Shown here one piece after another: positions 9,511-17,784 of a DNA stretch of 64,000 nucleotides. This DNA comes from an uncultured Sterolibacteriaceae bacterium. Lineage in GTDB: Bacteria > Pseudomonadota > Gammaproteobacteria > Burkholderiales > Rhodocyclaceae. Location: contig CALARK010000022.1 in NCBI GenBank assembly GCA_937888595.1, forward strand, positions 496,001 to 560,000. Direction: 5' to 3'. How positions within the stretch are numbered: the stretch's first letter is position 1; the number at the start of each line of letters is the position of its first letter. Under the pieces are notes generated by a model, which did no database searches, had not been told where the DNA came from, and was given only the letters and a program-made list of their open reading frames with translations. A program made the translations under genes and the position numbers.

Positions 9511-11015
9511 TTGCCGATCTTCACAAGTTGCATGGCCGCCTCGGTGGCGGTGCCGACCGTAAAGGAAGTATCGAGCCCGAACCAGATCGTGCCGATCACC
9601 AACAGCCAGGCAGGAATCAACATCGACAGCGGCGCTTCCTGCTTCGTCGCCCCTTCCGGCGCCGGCTTGAAGTAGACCACTTCGACGAAGCGCCAGACGT
9701 AGGCGATGGCGAGAAGCGACGAAAGCAGAATCGCGCCGACAATCCAGAACTGACCCTTCTCCATCGCCGCGAGGATCAGGTGCCACTTGCTGATGAAGCC
9801 GGCAGTACCCGGCACGCCGATCAGGCTCAAGCCGGCAATGACGATGCCGAAGCAGGTCAGCGGCATGCGCTGCGACAAGCCGGCGAGCCGGTCAAAAGTC
9901 GGCGCTGGCAGGACGGCGCCGGGCCGGGCAAGACCGATCACCATGCCGCCGATCAGCAGGAAGATCGCCGCCTTGGTGATGCCGTGGTTGAACAAATGCA
10001 GAATCGCCGCGTCGAGGCCATTGACGCTGTCGAAAGACATGCCAAGCGTGATGTAGCCGATCTGGCCGACGCTGGAATAGGCGAACAGGCGCTTCAGGTT
10101 GTCCTGGAAGATGGCGGTGAAGCTGGCGGCGAACATCGCGGCCAGCGACAGCAGCAGCAGGATCTGCGGCAGCGGCAGCTTCTCGAAGATCAGGCTTTCG
10201 CCAAACACCGAGAACCAGAAACGGATCAGCACATACACCGACACCTTCGTCGCCGTGGCGGCGAGGAAGGCGGTGACCGCCGAAGGCGCGTAGGTGTAGG
10301 CGTTCGGCAGCCACTGGTGCAGCGGAAACAACGCCAGCTTGAGCGAGACGCCAACGGTGATGAAGGCCAGTGCGGCCAGCACCGGCGGCGAATTTTCGAC
10401 GCCGCGCAGCCGTTCGGCCATGTCGGCGAGATTGAGCGTCCCGGTCATCAGGTAAAGGAAGCCGATGCCGATGACGAAGAAGGTCGCGCCGATCGTGCCC
10501 ATGATCAGGTAGCGATACGAGGCGGCGAGCGCGCGGCGGTCGCGGCCCAGCGCGATCAACACGTAGGTGGACAGCGAAGAGATCTCGAGGAAGACGAAGA
10601 TGTTGAAGGCGTCGCCGGTGATCGTGATGCCGAGCAGTCCGGCGAGGCAAAGGCCGAACATGGCGAAGTACAGATAGTGCAGGTCGGCGGGGATTTCGCG
10701 TTCGATACTCGCCCGGCTCCAGGGCAGGACGATGGCCGCCGTGCCCGAGACCAGCAGCAGGACGAAGCTGGTCAGGCGATCCACGCGGTATTCGATGCCC
10801 CAGGGGGGCGCCCAGTTGCCGATGTGGTACGAAATGGTGCCGCCTTCCAGAGCCCCGACTTGCAGCCACAGGCCGATCGCTGCGGCGAAGGCTGCCCACG
10901 CACAGGCGGTGACGAGGCCGAAGGCAAATCCGCCATGGCGCAGCAACACGGCGAGCGGTGCCGCGAGCAGCGGCAATACCACCTGCAGTGCTGGAAGATG
11001 TGCTGTCAGGCCCAT
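9507..11015 (-). CDS. mrpD: Mrp-type antiporter subunit D
   Basis: A 502-residue polytopic pump subunit. Residues needed for ion coupling are visible: Glu144 in IFVFLEISSLSTYVL, Lys226 in VGVSLKLALFPLHQWLPNAY and Lys257 in AATATKVSVYVLIRF, and YSSVGQIGYI follows. It comes directly after mrpC (the stop and start share one base) and overlaps the next gene by four. A dispersed-repeat copy encodes AVLPAPTF at residues 367-374, in the loop before RLAGLSQRMPLT where family members vary. Position after MrpC fits MrpD or archaeal MbhH. Confidence 0.92.
   Translation of the reverse strand: MGLTAHLPALQVVLPLLAAPLAVLLRHGGFAFGLVTACAWAAFAAAIGLWLQVGALEGGTISYHIGNWAPPWGIEYRVDRLTSFVLLLVSGTAAIVLPWSRASIEREIPADLHYLYFAMFGLCLAGLLGITITGDAFNIFVFLEISSLSTYVLIALGRDRRALAASYRYLIMGTIGATFFVIGIGFLYLMTGTLNLADMAERLRGVENSPPVLAALAFITVGVSLKLALFPLHQWLPNAYTYAPSAVTAFLAATATKVSVYVLIRFWFSVFGESLIFEKLPLPQILLLLSLAAMFAASFTAIFQDNLKRLFAYSSVGQIGYITLGMSFDSVNGLDAAILHLFNHGITKAAIFLLIGGMVIGLARPGAVLPAPTFDRLAGLSQRMPLTCFGIVIAGLSLIGVPGTAGFISKWHLILAAMEKGQFWIVGAILLSSLLAIAYVWRFVEVVYFKPAPEGATKQEAPLSMLIPAWLLVIGTIWFGLDTSFTVGTATEAAMQLVKIGK
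9894..9917 (-). repeat. 24-bp dispersed repeat copy inside mrpD (1 mismatch)
   Basis: Matches the consensus at 23 of 24 positions on the minus strand and encodes AVLPAPTF in the mrpD frame, in a loop between conserved helices. Confidence 0.82.
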
Positions 11016-11392
11016 TATTCCTGGTTCCGCAGATCGTCGCCACGATGGTCGAGCGTGATGATCTCGTCTTCTTCGATGCTGCCGTAGGCCTCGCGGATGC
11101 GTACGGCCAGCGCCAGGCCGAGTGCCAGTGTCGCGACGCCGACGACGATGGCGGTGAGGATCAGTACGTGCGGCAGCGGATTCGAGTACGCGCCGTACTG
11201 CGGCGCGAGGATCGGGGCGGTGCCGCCGATCAGCTTGCCGGGCGCGATGTAGAGCAGGTACACCGATGTCTGGAAGACCGACAGGCCGACCAGTTTCTTG
11301 ATCAGGTTGCCGCGTGCCATGACAACGTACAGTCCCGTGACCATCAAAAAGATGGTCACGATGTAGGAGAAGTGCTCGATCAGTTCGCTCAT
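11015..11392 (-). CDS. mrpC: Mrp-type antiporter subunit C
   Basis: A 125-residue NuoK-like protein with three predicted membrane helices. Family-typical stretches are GLYVVMARGNLIKKLVGLSV near residues 21-40 and NPLPHVLILTAIVVGVATLA near 72-91, followed by a polar C-terminal tail. It overlaps the mrpB stop by four bases and abuts mrpD, as in known mrp operons. MrpC is a structural membrane subunit beside the pump subunits. Confidence 0.93.
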   Translation of the reverse strand: MSELIEHFSYIVTIFLMVTGLYVVMARGNLIKKLVGLSVFQTSVYLLYIAPGKLIGGTAPILAPQYGAYSNPLPHVLILTAIVVGVATLALGLALAVRIREAYGSIEEDEIITLDHRGDDLRNQE

Positions 11393-11823
11393 GGCACGTC
11401 CCTGTCGCGCTCCCCGCGCGAAGCGAACATGTAGAAGATCTTCAGCATCACGCCGCAGACGGTCACGGCGACGCCGGCCTCGACCCAGAAGATGCCGCGA
11501 TGCTGACCGTGGATCGGGTCGCTGTCGAGGACGAAATAGTCGAGGTAGTTGCCGCCCAGCAGGAGGCCGGCGACGCCGACGCCCGCGTAGAGCAGAACGC
11601 CCGTGGCGAGCATGGCCTCGACCAGTCGGTCGGGAACGACCTTGCGTGCGTTGTCCAGTCCGAAGATCAGCGCGTAGAAGACGATGCCGGCAGCGAAGAT
11701 GGTGCCGGCCTGGAAACCTCCGCCAGGGCCGTAGTCGCCGTGGAACTGGACATAAACCGCAAAGAGCAGGATGAAAGGGATCAACAACTTGCCGATCACT
11801 CGCAGCACGAGATCATTTTTCAT
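11389..11823 (-). CDS. mrpB: Mrp-type antiporter subunit B
   Basis: A 144-residue MrpB-family membrane protein with about four helices. It carries the diagnostic HGDYGPGGGFQAGTIFAAGI in its first third. The start ATG is chosen because it gives the standard N terminus MKNDLVLRVIGK and overlaps the preceding DUF4040 gene by 11 bases. It is followed by mrpC with a four-base overlap. Confidence 0.93.
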   Translation of the reverse strand: MKNDLVLRVIGKLLIPFILLFAVYVQFHGDYGPGGGFQAGTIFAAGIVFYALIFGLDNARKVVPDRLVEAMLATGVLLYAGVGVAGLLLGGNYLDYFVLDSDPIHGQHRGIFWVEAGVAVTVCGVMLKIFYMFASRGERDRDVP

Positions 11824-12319
11824 CGCTGCCCCGCTTGCCCTTGCGCCGCCGCAGCAATGCGATGATGCCGGCCCCGGCAGTGAATACCACGGTGGTTTCG
11901 CCCAGGGTGTCATAGCCGCGGAAACTCGCCAGTACCGCCGTGACGACGTTGGGTACGTCGATTTCGTTTTGCAGGTAGCGGGGTGCGACGTGCTGATGGA
12001 TCGGCGCATTCGGGTCGGCGAAATCGGGCAATCCGAGGGCGCCGTAGATCAGCAGGGCGGCCGTCGCCGTCGACAGGGCCAGCGGCAGCCACGGACGATG
12101 TGCGGGCTTGGCTTCCTCGCTCTTGCACAGGTGGAGGGCGCCGAGCATCAGCACGGTCGATACGCCGGCGCCGACAGCGGCTTCGGTCATGGCGACATCG
12201 ACAGCATCGAGCGCGATGAGTACCGTCGCCATCAGGAAGCTGTAGATGCCGGACAGTACGACCACGCCGAACAGATTGCGCGTACGCGCAAGCACCAGCA
12301 CGGTGAAGGCCATCAGCAC
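11813..12319 (-). CDS. DUF4040 subunit (MrpA C-terminal / MbhD-like) of the antiporter
   Basis: A membrane protein of about 168 residues matching the DUF4040 domain, which is the C-terminal part of MrpA or the separate MbhD of archaeal complexes. LFGVVVLSGIYSFLMATVL and ALDAVDVAMTEAAVGAGVST are typical. The start is uncertain. A GTG at 12319 or ATG at 12313 would cut the first helix short, whereas the frame continues upstream as IETLIVDTLLVLMAFT with no ATG, GTG or TTG. An ATC at 12349 lies seven bases after GGAG (12357-12360). The C terminus has a basic RRRKGKRG tail. It overlaps mrpB. Confidence 0.85.
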   Translation of the reverse strand: MLMAFTVLVLARTRNLFGVVVLSGIYSFLMATVLIALDAVDVAMTEAAVGAGVSTVLMLGALHLCKSEEAKPAHRPWLPLALSTATAALLIYGALGLPDFADPNAPIHQHVAPRYLQNEIDVPNVVTAVLASFRGYDTLGETTVVFTAGAGIIALLRRRKGKRGSDEK

Positions 12320-12336
12320 CAGCAGGGTATCGACGA

Positions 12337-12666
12337 TCAGGGTTTCGATGATGCCGCTCCGGGTTCTGTCAGTTGCGGCTTCACGCCGTGCGCCATCGCG
12401 GTACGCGCCAGGGCATGACTCGCCGTCGGGCTGGCGAAGAAAATCAGGAGGCCGATCATCAGCAGCTTGGCCGTCACCAGCGTGAATCCGGCCAGCAGCA
12501 TCAGCCCGAGCAGGACGAGGCCCGCGCCGAGTGTTTCGAGCACGCTCGCCGCATGCATGCGCGTATAGAAGTCCGGCATGCGCACCAGGCCGATGGCGCC
12601 CACCAGACAGAAAAACGTGCCGGCGATCAGGATCAGGCCGCCGAGCGTCTCGATCACGCTTGTCAT
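12337..12666 (-). CDS. mrpG: Mrp-type antiporter subunit G
   Basis: A 109-residue MrpG-family protein with three helices. The signature GAIGLVRMPDFYTRMHAAS is at residues 24-42, followed by the conserved second and third helices with FFASPTASHALARTA. The ATG at 12666 is chosen because it overlaps the mrpF stop in an ATGA junction and gives MTSVIETLGG; upstream in-frame starts lie inside mrpF. MrpG is a small structural subunit needed for complex assembly. Confidence 0.93.
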   Translation of the reverse strand: MTSVIETLGGLILIAGTFFCLVGAIGLVRMPDFYTRMHAASVLETLGAGLVLLGLMLLAGFTLVTAKLLMIGLLIFFASPTASHALARTAMAHGVKPQLTEPGAASSKP

Positions 12667-12944
12667 CGACGTGGCTCTTCCTCGGCGCAAGCTCCCAGAT
12701 TGCCCTGGCGGAAGAACTTGAGCACGGCGATGACGCCGATCACGTTGAGCAGGCCATAGACCAGTGCCAGATCCAGAAATTCCGGGCGGCCATTCAGAAA
12801 GCCGAAGACTGCAAGCAACAGCATCGCGCAGGTCCCGATGGTGTTCGCGGCCTGCAGTCGATCGAACATGCTCGGCCCGGCGGCAGCCCGTACCAATGCG
12901 AGGGTGAGCGAGACGATCAGGGCCAGGGTGGCGGCGGTGATCAC
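12663..12944 (-). CDS. mrpF: Mrp-type antiporter subunit F
   Basis: A 93-residue MrpF-family protein with three helices. The signature RAAAGPSMFDRLQAANTIGT is followed by GRPEFLDLALVYGLLNVIGV. The start is taken as the GTG at 12944, which overlaps the mrpE stop (GTGA) and begins the first helix. A longer in-frame reading upstream is only an overlap with mrpE. In other bacteria MrpF has been linked to bile-salt and ion transport, and here it is one of the EFG block that opens the operon. Confidence 0.92.
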   Translation of the reverse strand: MITAATLALIVSLTLALVRAAAGPSMFDRLQAANTIGTCAMLLLAVFGFLNGRPEFLDLALVYGLLNVIGVIAVLKFFRQGNLGACAEEEPRR

Positions 12945-13423
12945 GGATGCACGGCCTCCAGCGCGGCGCAGCGGCGGTCCATTTCGCTGCCGGCGAGCCC
13001 GGCAGCGCCTTCGCGCGTCAGGGCGTGAACGAGGAAGCGGCCGGGGGCGACTTCCACGGAAATCGTGCCCGGTGTCAGGGTGATCGAGTTGGCGTGGATC
13101 ACGAGTCCGAGATCGGTCTTCTGGGAAGGTACGAATTCGACTATCGTCGGTGAGATTCGCAGTTCCGGATGGAGGATGCGTTTGCTCACGTCCCAGGCCG
13201 ACCGGACGATTTCCTTGATGAGCCATGGCCAGTAGGAAACGAGTGCCTGCCAGCCGAGGTGGATGGGGAAGCCTTCGTGGTCGATGACGTCCATGCGCCG
13301 GGCAAGCAGAAATACGCCCAGCGCCGATCCGGCACCGGCTGCCAGCAGGAACGGCGTATACATGCCTGACAGCAGCAGCCAGAAGGCGTAGATGACAAGC
13401 AGAAAAATCAGGGGACGGAACAT
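12941..13423 (-). CDS. mrpE: Mrp-type antiporter subunit E
   Basis: A 160-residue MrpE-family protein: two N-terminal helices (FRPLIFLLVIYAFWLLLSG, then FLLAAGAGSALGVFLLA) and a soluble domain with HANSITLTPGTISVEV, the most conserved stretch of the family. ATG at 13423 gives the usual N terminus MFRPLIF. A TTG at 13477 would add 18 residues (NASPAPTPASPPRSG) and overlap the preceding gene. It is translationally coupled to mrpF. E-F-G leading the operon matches archaeal MbhA-B-C order rather than the A-B-C-D-E-F-G order of Bacillus. Confidence 0.9.
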   Translation of the reverse strand: MFRPLIFLLVIYAFWLLLSGMYTPFLLAAGAGSALGVFLLARRMDVIDHEGFPIHLGWQALVSYWPWLIKEIVRSAWDVSKRILHPELRISPTIVEFVPSQKTDLGLVIHANSITLTPGTISVEVAPGRFLVHALTREGAAGLAGSEMDRRCAALEAVHP

Positions 13424-13460
13424 GCCGGAGCGGGGTGGGGATGCAGGTGTCGGGGCGGGA

Positions 13461-13778
13461 CTAGCGTTTCCCGGCAAGTTTGTTGCGTTCCGACCGCAGC
13501 CCGCGCCTGACCCGTCGGATCAGGAAGGGGCCGAGCGTGACGGCCAGCAGCGGCAGGGCCGCTAGATAATTGAGCACCCCGGAGAAGAAACGCTGGTTGC
13601 CGTCGGGTCCTCCGCCCGAGTAGTCGGTCAGCGCCGTCACGATCACCAATGCGGCCGCCATGCCGAAAAGTTCAAGGGTGTCGAAGGGGGTCTGTCTCGC
13701 GTCATGCAGGGCACGCGCCCGGTCTTCGGGGGGGAACGAACTCAGCTCGGGATACAGGATTTCCATGTCGAAACGCAA
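13461..13778 (-). CDS. Hypothetical membrane protein at the head of the antiporter operon
   Basis: A 105-residue protein I cannot assign to a family. A polar N-terminal third (FPPEDRARALHDARQ) is followed by two helices (LELFGMAAALVIVTAL and LNYLAALPLLAVTLGPFLI) and a strongly basic tail. The start is a TTG at 13778, supported by a perfect AGGAGG at 13784-13789; an ATG four codons later is too far from it. It is the first gene of the operon and ends 37 bases before mrpE. Confidence 0.72.
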   Translation of the reverse strand: MRFDMEILYPELSSFPPEDRARALHDARQTPFDTLELFGMAAALVIVTALTDYSGGGPDGNQRFFSGVLNYLAALPLLAVTLGPFLIRRVRRGLRSERNKLAGKR

Positions 13779-13783
13779 ACCAT

Positions 13784-13789
13784 CCTCCT
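13784..13789 (-). promoter_or_regulatory. Strong ribosome binding site deciding a TTG start
   Basis: AGGAGG on the minus strand five bases upstream of TTG at 13778. The nearest in-frame ATG (13766) is 17 bases away, so the TTG is the better start. Confidence 0.6.
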
Positions 13790-13863
13790 GTAAGGAGAAT
13801 AGCGACTCGCCCTGCGACTGGAAATTCGGGCGCCCCCGTAAGGGCTAATACGTACGCCGGACG

Positions 13864-14478
13864 CTAATCGGTCGCATCGACCAGCCGGACAAGTTCGGCG
13901 ACGTTGCGGATGCCGAGTTTTGCCAGGACGCGCGCCTTATGCACTTCGACGGTACGCGGGCTGAGGCCGAGCTGTTCGGCGACCGCCCGGTTTTGCAGGC
14001 CCTCGCCGAGCAGTTGCATCACTTCCCGCTCGCGCGTGCTCAGCCGGGCGAGTCCGGCTTCGCGCCGTTGCCTGGCCTGCAGGTCGGATTCACGGTCATG
14101 CAGCCTGTTCATGGCCAGCTCGATGGCCTGGACGATCTGCTCGTCGTCGAAGGGCTTCTCGAGGAAGTCGACTGCGTCGGCCTTGAAGGCGACGCGGGAC
14201 GAAGCGACGTCGCCATGTGCGGAAATAATGATCATCGGCAGGGGCGGCACGCGGCTGGCGAGCGTCTGCTGCAGTTCGAGGCCACTCATTCCCGGCATTT
14301 TCAGATCGGCTACGACACAGCCGCTCCAGTCGGGCTGAAGAGCCTTCATGAAGTCTTCGGCACATGCGAATGTGGCGTTACGGAACCCCTTCAGGCTGAG
14401 GATCAGTGACAGCGAATCACGGACTGACAGGTCGTCGTCCACGATGAAAACGGTATAGCGCGAACGAAGGTCACTCAT
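13864..14478 (-). CDS. FixJ-type two-component response regulator
   Basis: A 204-residue regulator: receiver domain (about 8-122) with acidic pocket DDD near 14-16, phospho-acceptor Asp58 in VVADLKMPGMSG and Lys108 in FLEKPFDD, then a LuxR-type helix-turn-helix (about 140-200) with LSTREREVMQLLGEGLQNRA and LSPRTVEVHKARV. The start ATG at 14478 overlaps the kinase stop by eight bases, so the pair is translationally coupled. Its target is not readable; it lies 85 bases upstream of the antiporter operon on the same strand, which makes that operon a candidate. Confidence 0.92.
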   Translation of the reverse strand: MSDLRSRYTVFIVDDDLSVRDSLSLILSLKGFRNATFACAEDFMKALQPDWSGCVVADLKMPGMSGLELQQTLASRVPPLPMIIISAHGDVASSRVAFKADAVDFLEKPFDDEQIVQAIELAMNRLHDRESDLQARQRREAGLARLSTREREVMQLLGEGLQNRAVAEQLGLSPRTVEVHKARVLAKLGIRNVAELVRLVDATD

Positions 14479-16093
14479 GATCGATGTCGCCGATCGGCAG
14501 CGTAAAGCGCAGGGTGCCCGCCTTGCCGCCATCTTCCGCCCACAGACGGCCGCGATGGGCCTCGATGATGGCACGACTGACGGCGAGTCCCATCCCCATG
14601 CCGCGTGCCTTGGTCGTCTCGAAGGGTTCGAATATCTGTTCGGACTGGCCCCTTTGAATTCCACGGCCGCTGTCGACGATGCTGACGGTGACTTCTCGCG
14701 CGGAGTCGCATGCGATGCTGGCGTGTACCTCGCGAGGTTCGGCCGGGTTGTCGCAGGCCGCGTCGATCGCATTGCGCAGCAGGTTGCGCAGGACGATTTC
14801 GATCTGGAGGGTGTCGATCGTCACGGGCAGCGGACCGGCCGGTACGTGGCACTTCAACATGGTGTTTTCTGCGGCGGCTGCGTCCTGCAGCCGGGCGACG
14901 CTGTTCTCCAGCAACGCGACCAGGTCTGCCTGTTCCATCCTCATGGCGCCATGTTGCAGAAAGTCGCGCAGGCGTCGTACTACGTCGGCTGTACGCCTCG
15001 ATTCGGCGACCAGCTTGTTCATGGTTTCTTCCAGTTGCGAGCGATCGGGGCTGTCGGCGATCACCAGCAACTGGCCCGCACGGGCGTAGTTGGCGAGCGC
15101 GGTCAGCGGCTGGCTCAGTTCATGGGTCAATGCGGCGGCCATTTGTCCGGCAGCGGCCAGTTTCTGGGATTTTCTCAAGGCGAGCTCGGCCTGTTCGCGT
15201 TCGTCGACCGTCACGCCAAGAAACAGGCCCATGACAGTAAGCGCGATCAGGAAGGTCTGCAGTTCGAAGACCGACAGCGGTGTCTGCCCGGTGATGTGGA
15301 CGGCGATGATGATGCCGGTCTGGATCAGCAGGGCGGCGACCGCACTGCCCAGCAGGCCCGACCGGACCGAAACCCATACCAGCGGCAGGAACAGCAAATA
15401 GAAGAACTTGACCTGTTCGGCAAGGTTCTGACCGAAGATGAAAAGTAGCGTGGCCACGATGAACGTGGCCTGCAGCAGGGTTTCGGGTTTGAACAGCATC
15501 GCGGCGAGCTGGCGGCGGCGCGCATCGTCGGCAAGCATGAGCGTCATCGGCAGGAAGACCAGCATGCCGACGCCGTCGCCGATCCAGAAACGCAGCAGGG
15601 CTTCGGGAAACTGCACTGCGGGACCGGCATTGCCCGCGACCAGCGTGCCGACATAAAGCGTCCCGGTCAGCAGGGAGCCCAGGATGACGATGCCGATCAG
15701 GCGCAGGACGTCGCGCAGTGCATCGAGCCGCGGGGAAATGCGGAACTGCTGCGTCAGCGCCTGTGCCATGGCGCCGTAGCAAAGGCCCAGAACCAGCGCT
15801 GCCGTGATGTCGATCTGCCAGGGGGTGGCCGTGTCACGGATCAGTTGCTCGGTGATGGCGATGACCAGCGTCACCGCAGGCAGCCAGCGTTGGCCGTACG
15901 TCATCAGCAGGGCGATGGCCAGTGCCGGCTGTGGGTTCCATGGCGTGATATTGAAATGCGCCATGGGGTGCGTGTAGCTGATCCAGTCCAGCAGCGGATA
16001 GGCGCAGACGAATGCGACCAGCGCCCGTACCGGAATGGTGAAAGCCATGGCAGCCTGCGGCCTGTTCGTCCCGTATGCCGATACACGCGTCAT
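14471..16093 (-). CDS. Sensor histidine kinase with MASE1 membrane domain
   Basis: A 540-residue kinase. Residues about 20-295 form an 8-helix MASE1-like sensor. A short linker leads to the dimerisation domain with His324 in AALTHELSQPLTALANYA, and the catalytic domain has IVLRNLLRNAIDAA (N box), IVDSGRGI and GMGMGLAVSRAIIEAHRG. There is no periplasmic domain, so the stimulus is probably sensed in the membrane. It is coupled to the FixJ-type regulator gene. An alternative start at 16048 gives MAFTIPVRAL; neither start has a clear ribosome binding site. Confidence 0.92.
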   Translation of the reverse strand: MTRVSAYGTNRPQAAMAFTIPVRALVAFVCAYPLLDWISYTHPMAHFNITPWNPQPALAIALLMTYGQRWLPAVTLVIAITEQLIRDTATPWQIDITAALVLGLCYGAMAQALTQQFRISPRLDALRDVLRLIGIVILGSLLTGTLYVGTLVAGNAGPAVQFPEALLRFWIGDGVGMLVFLPMTLMLADDARRRQLAAMLFKPETLLQATFIVATLLFIFGQNLAEQVKFFYLLFLPLVWVSVRSGLLGSAVAALLIQTGIIIAVHITGQTPLSVFELQTFLIALTVMGLFLGVTVDEREQAELALRKSQKLAAAGQMAAALTHELSQPLTALANYARAGQLLVIADSPDRSQLEETMNKLVAESRRTADVVRRLRDFLQHGAMRMEQADLVALLENSVARLQDAAAAENTMLKCHVPAGPLPVTIDTLQIEIVLRNLLRNAIDAACDNPAEPREVHASIACDSAREVTVSIVDSGRGIQRGQSEQIFEPFETTKARGMGMGLAVSRAIIEAHRGRLWAEDGGKAGTLRFTLPIGDIDHE

Positions 16094-16138
16094 GGCGCGA
16101 TTTTCCCATAAAGGCCGATCAGGCCGCAGGTGGCCGAT

Positions 16139-16567
16139 TTAGGCTTCGTTGCGTACGGGGATGCGCCAGAGTGCCAGAAGCAGTACCGACATCAGGATGC
16201 CGAGCATGATCCGGTGCCAGTCTGAATCCATCAGCCAGATCGACAGGCTGAACGAAACGACGATCAGTAGAACGGCCCACGGCTTCACCCGTGCAGGCAT
16301 GCTGCGGTGGTTGTGCCAATCCCTTATCACCGGCCCGGCGACGGGCTGTGTCAGAAGCCAGTCATGCAGGCGGCTCGAGCTTCGGGCGAAGCAGGCCGCG
16401 GCCAGCAGAATGAACGGCGTGGTTGGCAGCAGCGGCAGGAAAATTCCGAGAATCGCCAGAACCAGGGCCAGAATCCCGGATCCGAGGCAGAGGATCCGGA
16501 CGGCCCTGGAATGATGGGGTGCCCTGCTGCCTGTCGTCGGCTTATCCGGCGGACTTGAGGGCTGCAA
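16139..16567 (-). CDS. DUF454 (YbaN-like) inner membrane protein
   Basis: A 142-residue membrane protein of the YbaN/DUF454 family, with [33 protein letters not shown] and [14 protein letters not shown], all typical. The function of the family is unknown. The start is probably TTG at 16567, overlapping the htpX stop by 26 bases, since no ATG or GTG precedes the conserved region. It has about four helices and lies between htpX and the MASE1 kinase. Confidence 0.85.
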   Translation of the reverse strand: MQPSSPPDKPTTGSRAPHHSRAVRILCLGSGILALVLAILGIFLPLLPTTPFILLAAACFARSSSRLHDWLLTQPVAGPVIRDWHNHRSMPARVKPWAVLLIVVSFSLSIWLMDSDWHRIMLGILMSVLLLALWRIPVRNEA

Positions 16568-17417
16568 TCCGCTCTTCCAGCGGCGGGTGCGTCATGAACA
16601 GGCGCTTGAGGCCTCCACCGATACCTCCGGCGATGCCGAAGGCTGCCATCTTGTCGGGTAGCGGTTGAGGATGCAGTGAGTTCAGCCGCTCCAGTGCGGC
16701 GATCATGTTGCGACGCCCGGCCAGGCTGGCACCGCCGCGATCCGCGCGAAATTCGCGCTGGCGCGAGAACCACATCACGATGATCGACGCGAGGATGCCC
16801 AGTATCAGTTCGGCGATGATCATGGTGATGAAGAAAGCAGGTCCGGTACCGCGTTCGGTCTTGAAGACGACGCGGTCGACCAGATGGCCGATGACGCGCG
16901 AGAGGAACATCACGAAGGTGTTCACGACGCCCTGGATCAGCGCCAGCGTCACCATGTCGCCATTGGCGGCGTGGGAGACCTCGTGGCCAAGCACGGCTTC
17001 GGCCTCCTGACGGGTCATCTGCTGCAGCAACCCCGTCGATACCGCGATGAGCGAACTGTTCTTGCTCATGCCGGTGGCGAAGGCATTGACGTCGGGCGAT
17101 TCGTAGATGCCGACTTCGGGCATGCGGATGCCGGCTTCCTGCGAGTACTTCCTGATGGTTTCCACGAGCCAGAACTCGGTCGAATTCGAGGGCGCCTCGA
17201 TGACATGGACGCCCATCGACTGCTTGACCGACCACTTCGAAATGGCCAGCGAGATGAACGAGCCGCCAAAGCCCATGACGGCTGCGAAGATCAGCAGGGA
17301 GGTCAGGTTCAGGCCATTGGCGTTGAGGTAGGGCTCGACGCCCAGCAGGCGCATGGTGACGGACAGGACCAGCACGATGGCCATGTTGGTCGCCAGGAAG
17401 AGAAAAATTCGTTTCAT
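16542..17417 (-). CDS. htpX: Membrane zinc metalloprotease HtpX
   Basis: A 291-residue M48 peptidase that degrades misfolded membrane proteins during envelope stress. The zinc site HEVSH is at residues 145-149 ([15 protein letters not shown]), with the third ligand in the region [11 protein letters not shown]-terminal helices are at about 5-22 and 38-58, and two more follow the HEXXH helix. [17 protein letters not shown] is the family signature upstream of it. Length is as in E. coli HtpX. Confidence 0.95.
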   Translation of the reverse strand: MKRIFLFLATNMAIVLVLSVTMRLLGVEPYLNANGLNLTSLLIFAAVMGFGGSFISLAISKWSVKQSMGVHVIEAPSNSTEFWLVETIRKYSQEAGIRMPEVGIYESPDVNAFATGMSKNSSLIAVSTGLLQQMTRQEAEAVLGHEVSHAANGDMVTLALIQGVVNTFVMFLSRVIGHLVDRVVFKTERGTGPAFFITMIIAELILGILASIIVMWFSRQREFRADRGGASLAGRRNMIAALERLNSLHPQPLPDKMAAFGIAGGIGGGLKRLFMTHPPLEERIAALKSAG

Positions 17418-17516
17418 TCGGAATCCTCGTCGATGACAGGTGATGATGACCGACAGACGCGTGAATAGTTCATGGCGATAGCCATGATTTCAAGATGCGT
17501 ATTGGGTATGGGAATT

Positions 17517-17590
17517 TGGAGGCGCGAGCCGGAGTCGAACCGACCTACACGGATTTGCAATCCGGTGCATAACCGCTTTGCTATCGCGCC
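17517..17590 (-). tRNA. tRNA-Cys (GCA)
   Basis: On the minus strand the sequence starts GGCGCGATAGCAAAGCGG, pairs with CTCGCGCC at the 3' end, has U73 as expected for cysteine, an encoded CCA, the T-loop GGTTCGACTCC and the anticodon GCA at 17556-17558. It is 74 bases with CCA. Confidence 0.95.
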
Positions 17591-17615
17591 GCTGCCTGTC
17601 GGGTTGCGTCCAGGC

Positions 17616-17643
17616 AAAAAGGGGAAAGCCACGCTTTCCCCTT
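17616..17643 (-). terminator. Rho-independent terminator after tRNA-Gly
   Basis: On the minus strand an 11-base perfect stem (AAGGGGAAAGC / GCTTTCCCCTT) with loop GTG runs into TTTTT. It lies between tRNA-Gly and the downstream tRNA-Cys. Confidence 0.85.
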
Positions 17644-17650
17644 GGAAAAT

Positions 17651-17726
17651 TGGAGCGGCAGAAGAGTCTCGAACTCTCGACCTCAACCTTGGCAAGGTTG
17701 CGCTCTACCAACTGAGCTACTGCCGC
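17651..17726 (-). tRNA. tRNA-Gly (GCC)
   Basis: On the minus strand it begins GCGGCAGTAGCTCAGTTGG, has acceptor pairing with CTGCCGC, encoded CCA, the T-loop GTTCGAGAC and anticodon GCC at 17691-17693. It is 76 bases long. Confidence 0.95.
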
Positions 17727-17737
17727 AAGAGGGGCGC

Positions 17738-17765
17738 ATTCTACCAACGAATTCGATCGTGTCAA
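17738..17765 (-). promoter_or_regulatory. Sigma-70 promoter for tRNA-Gly
   Basis: Minus-strand TTGACA (17760-17765), a 16-base spacer, and TAGAAT (17738-17743), followed by a GC-rich GCGCCCC discriminator typical of stringently controlled stable RNA promoters. Confidence 0.75.
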
Positions 17766-17784
17766 CGCGCCCTGAGAAGAATTT

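Noticed and set aside
7990..9675. 561-codon plus-strand frame opposite the antiporter subunits
   Set aside because: It lies wholly opposite clear membrane proteins and has a composition of Gln/Arg/Asp repeats typical of shadows.
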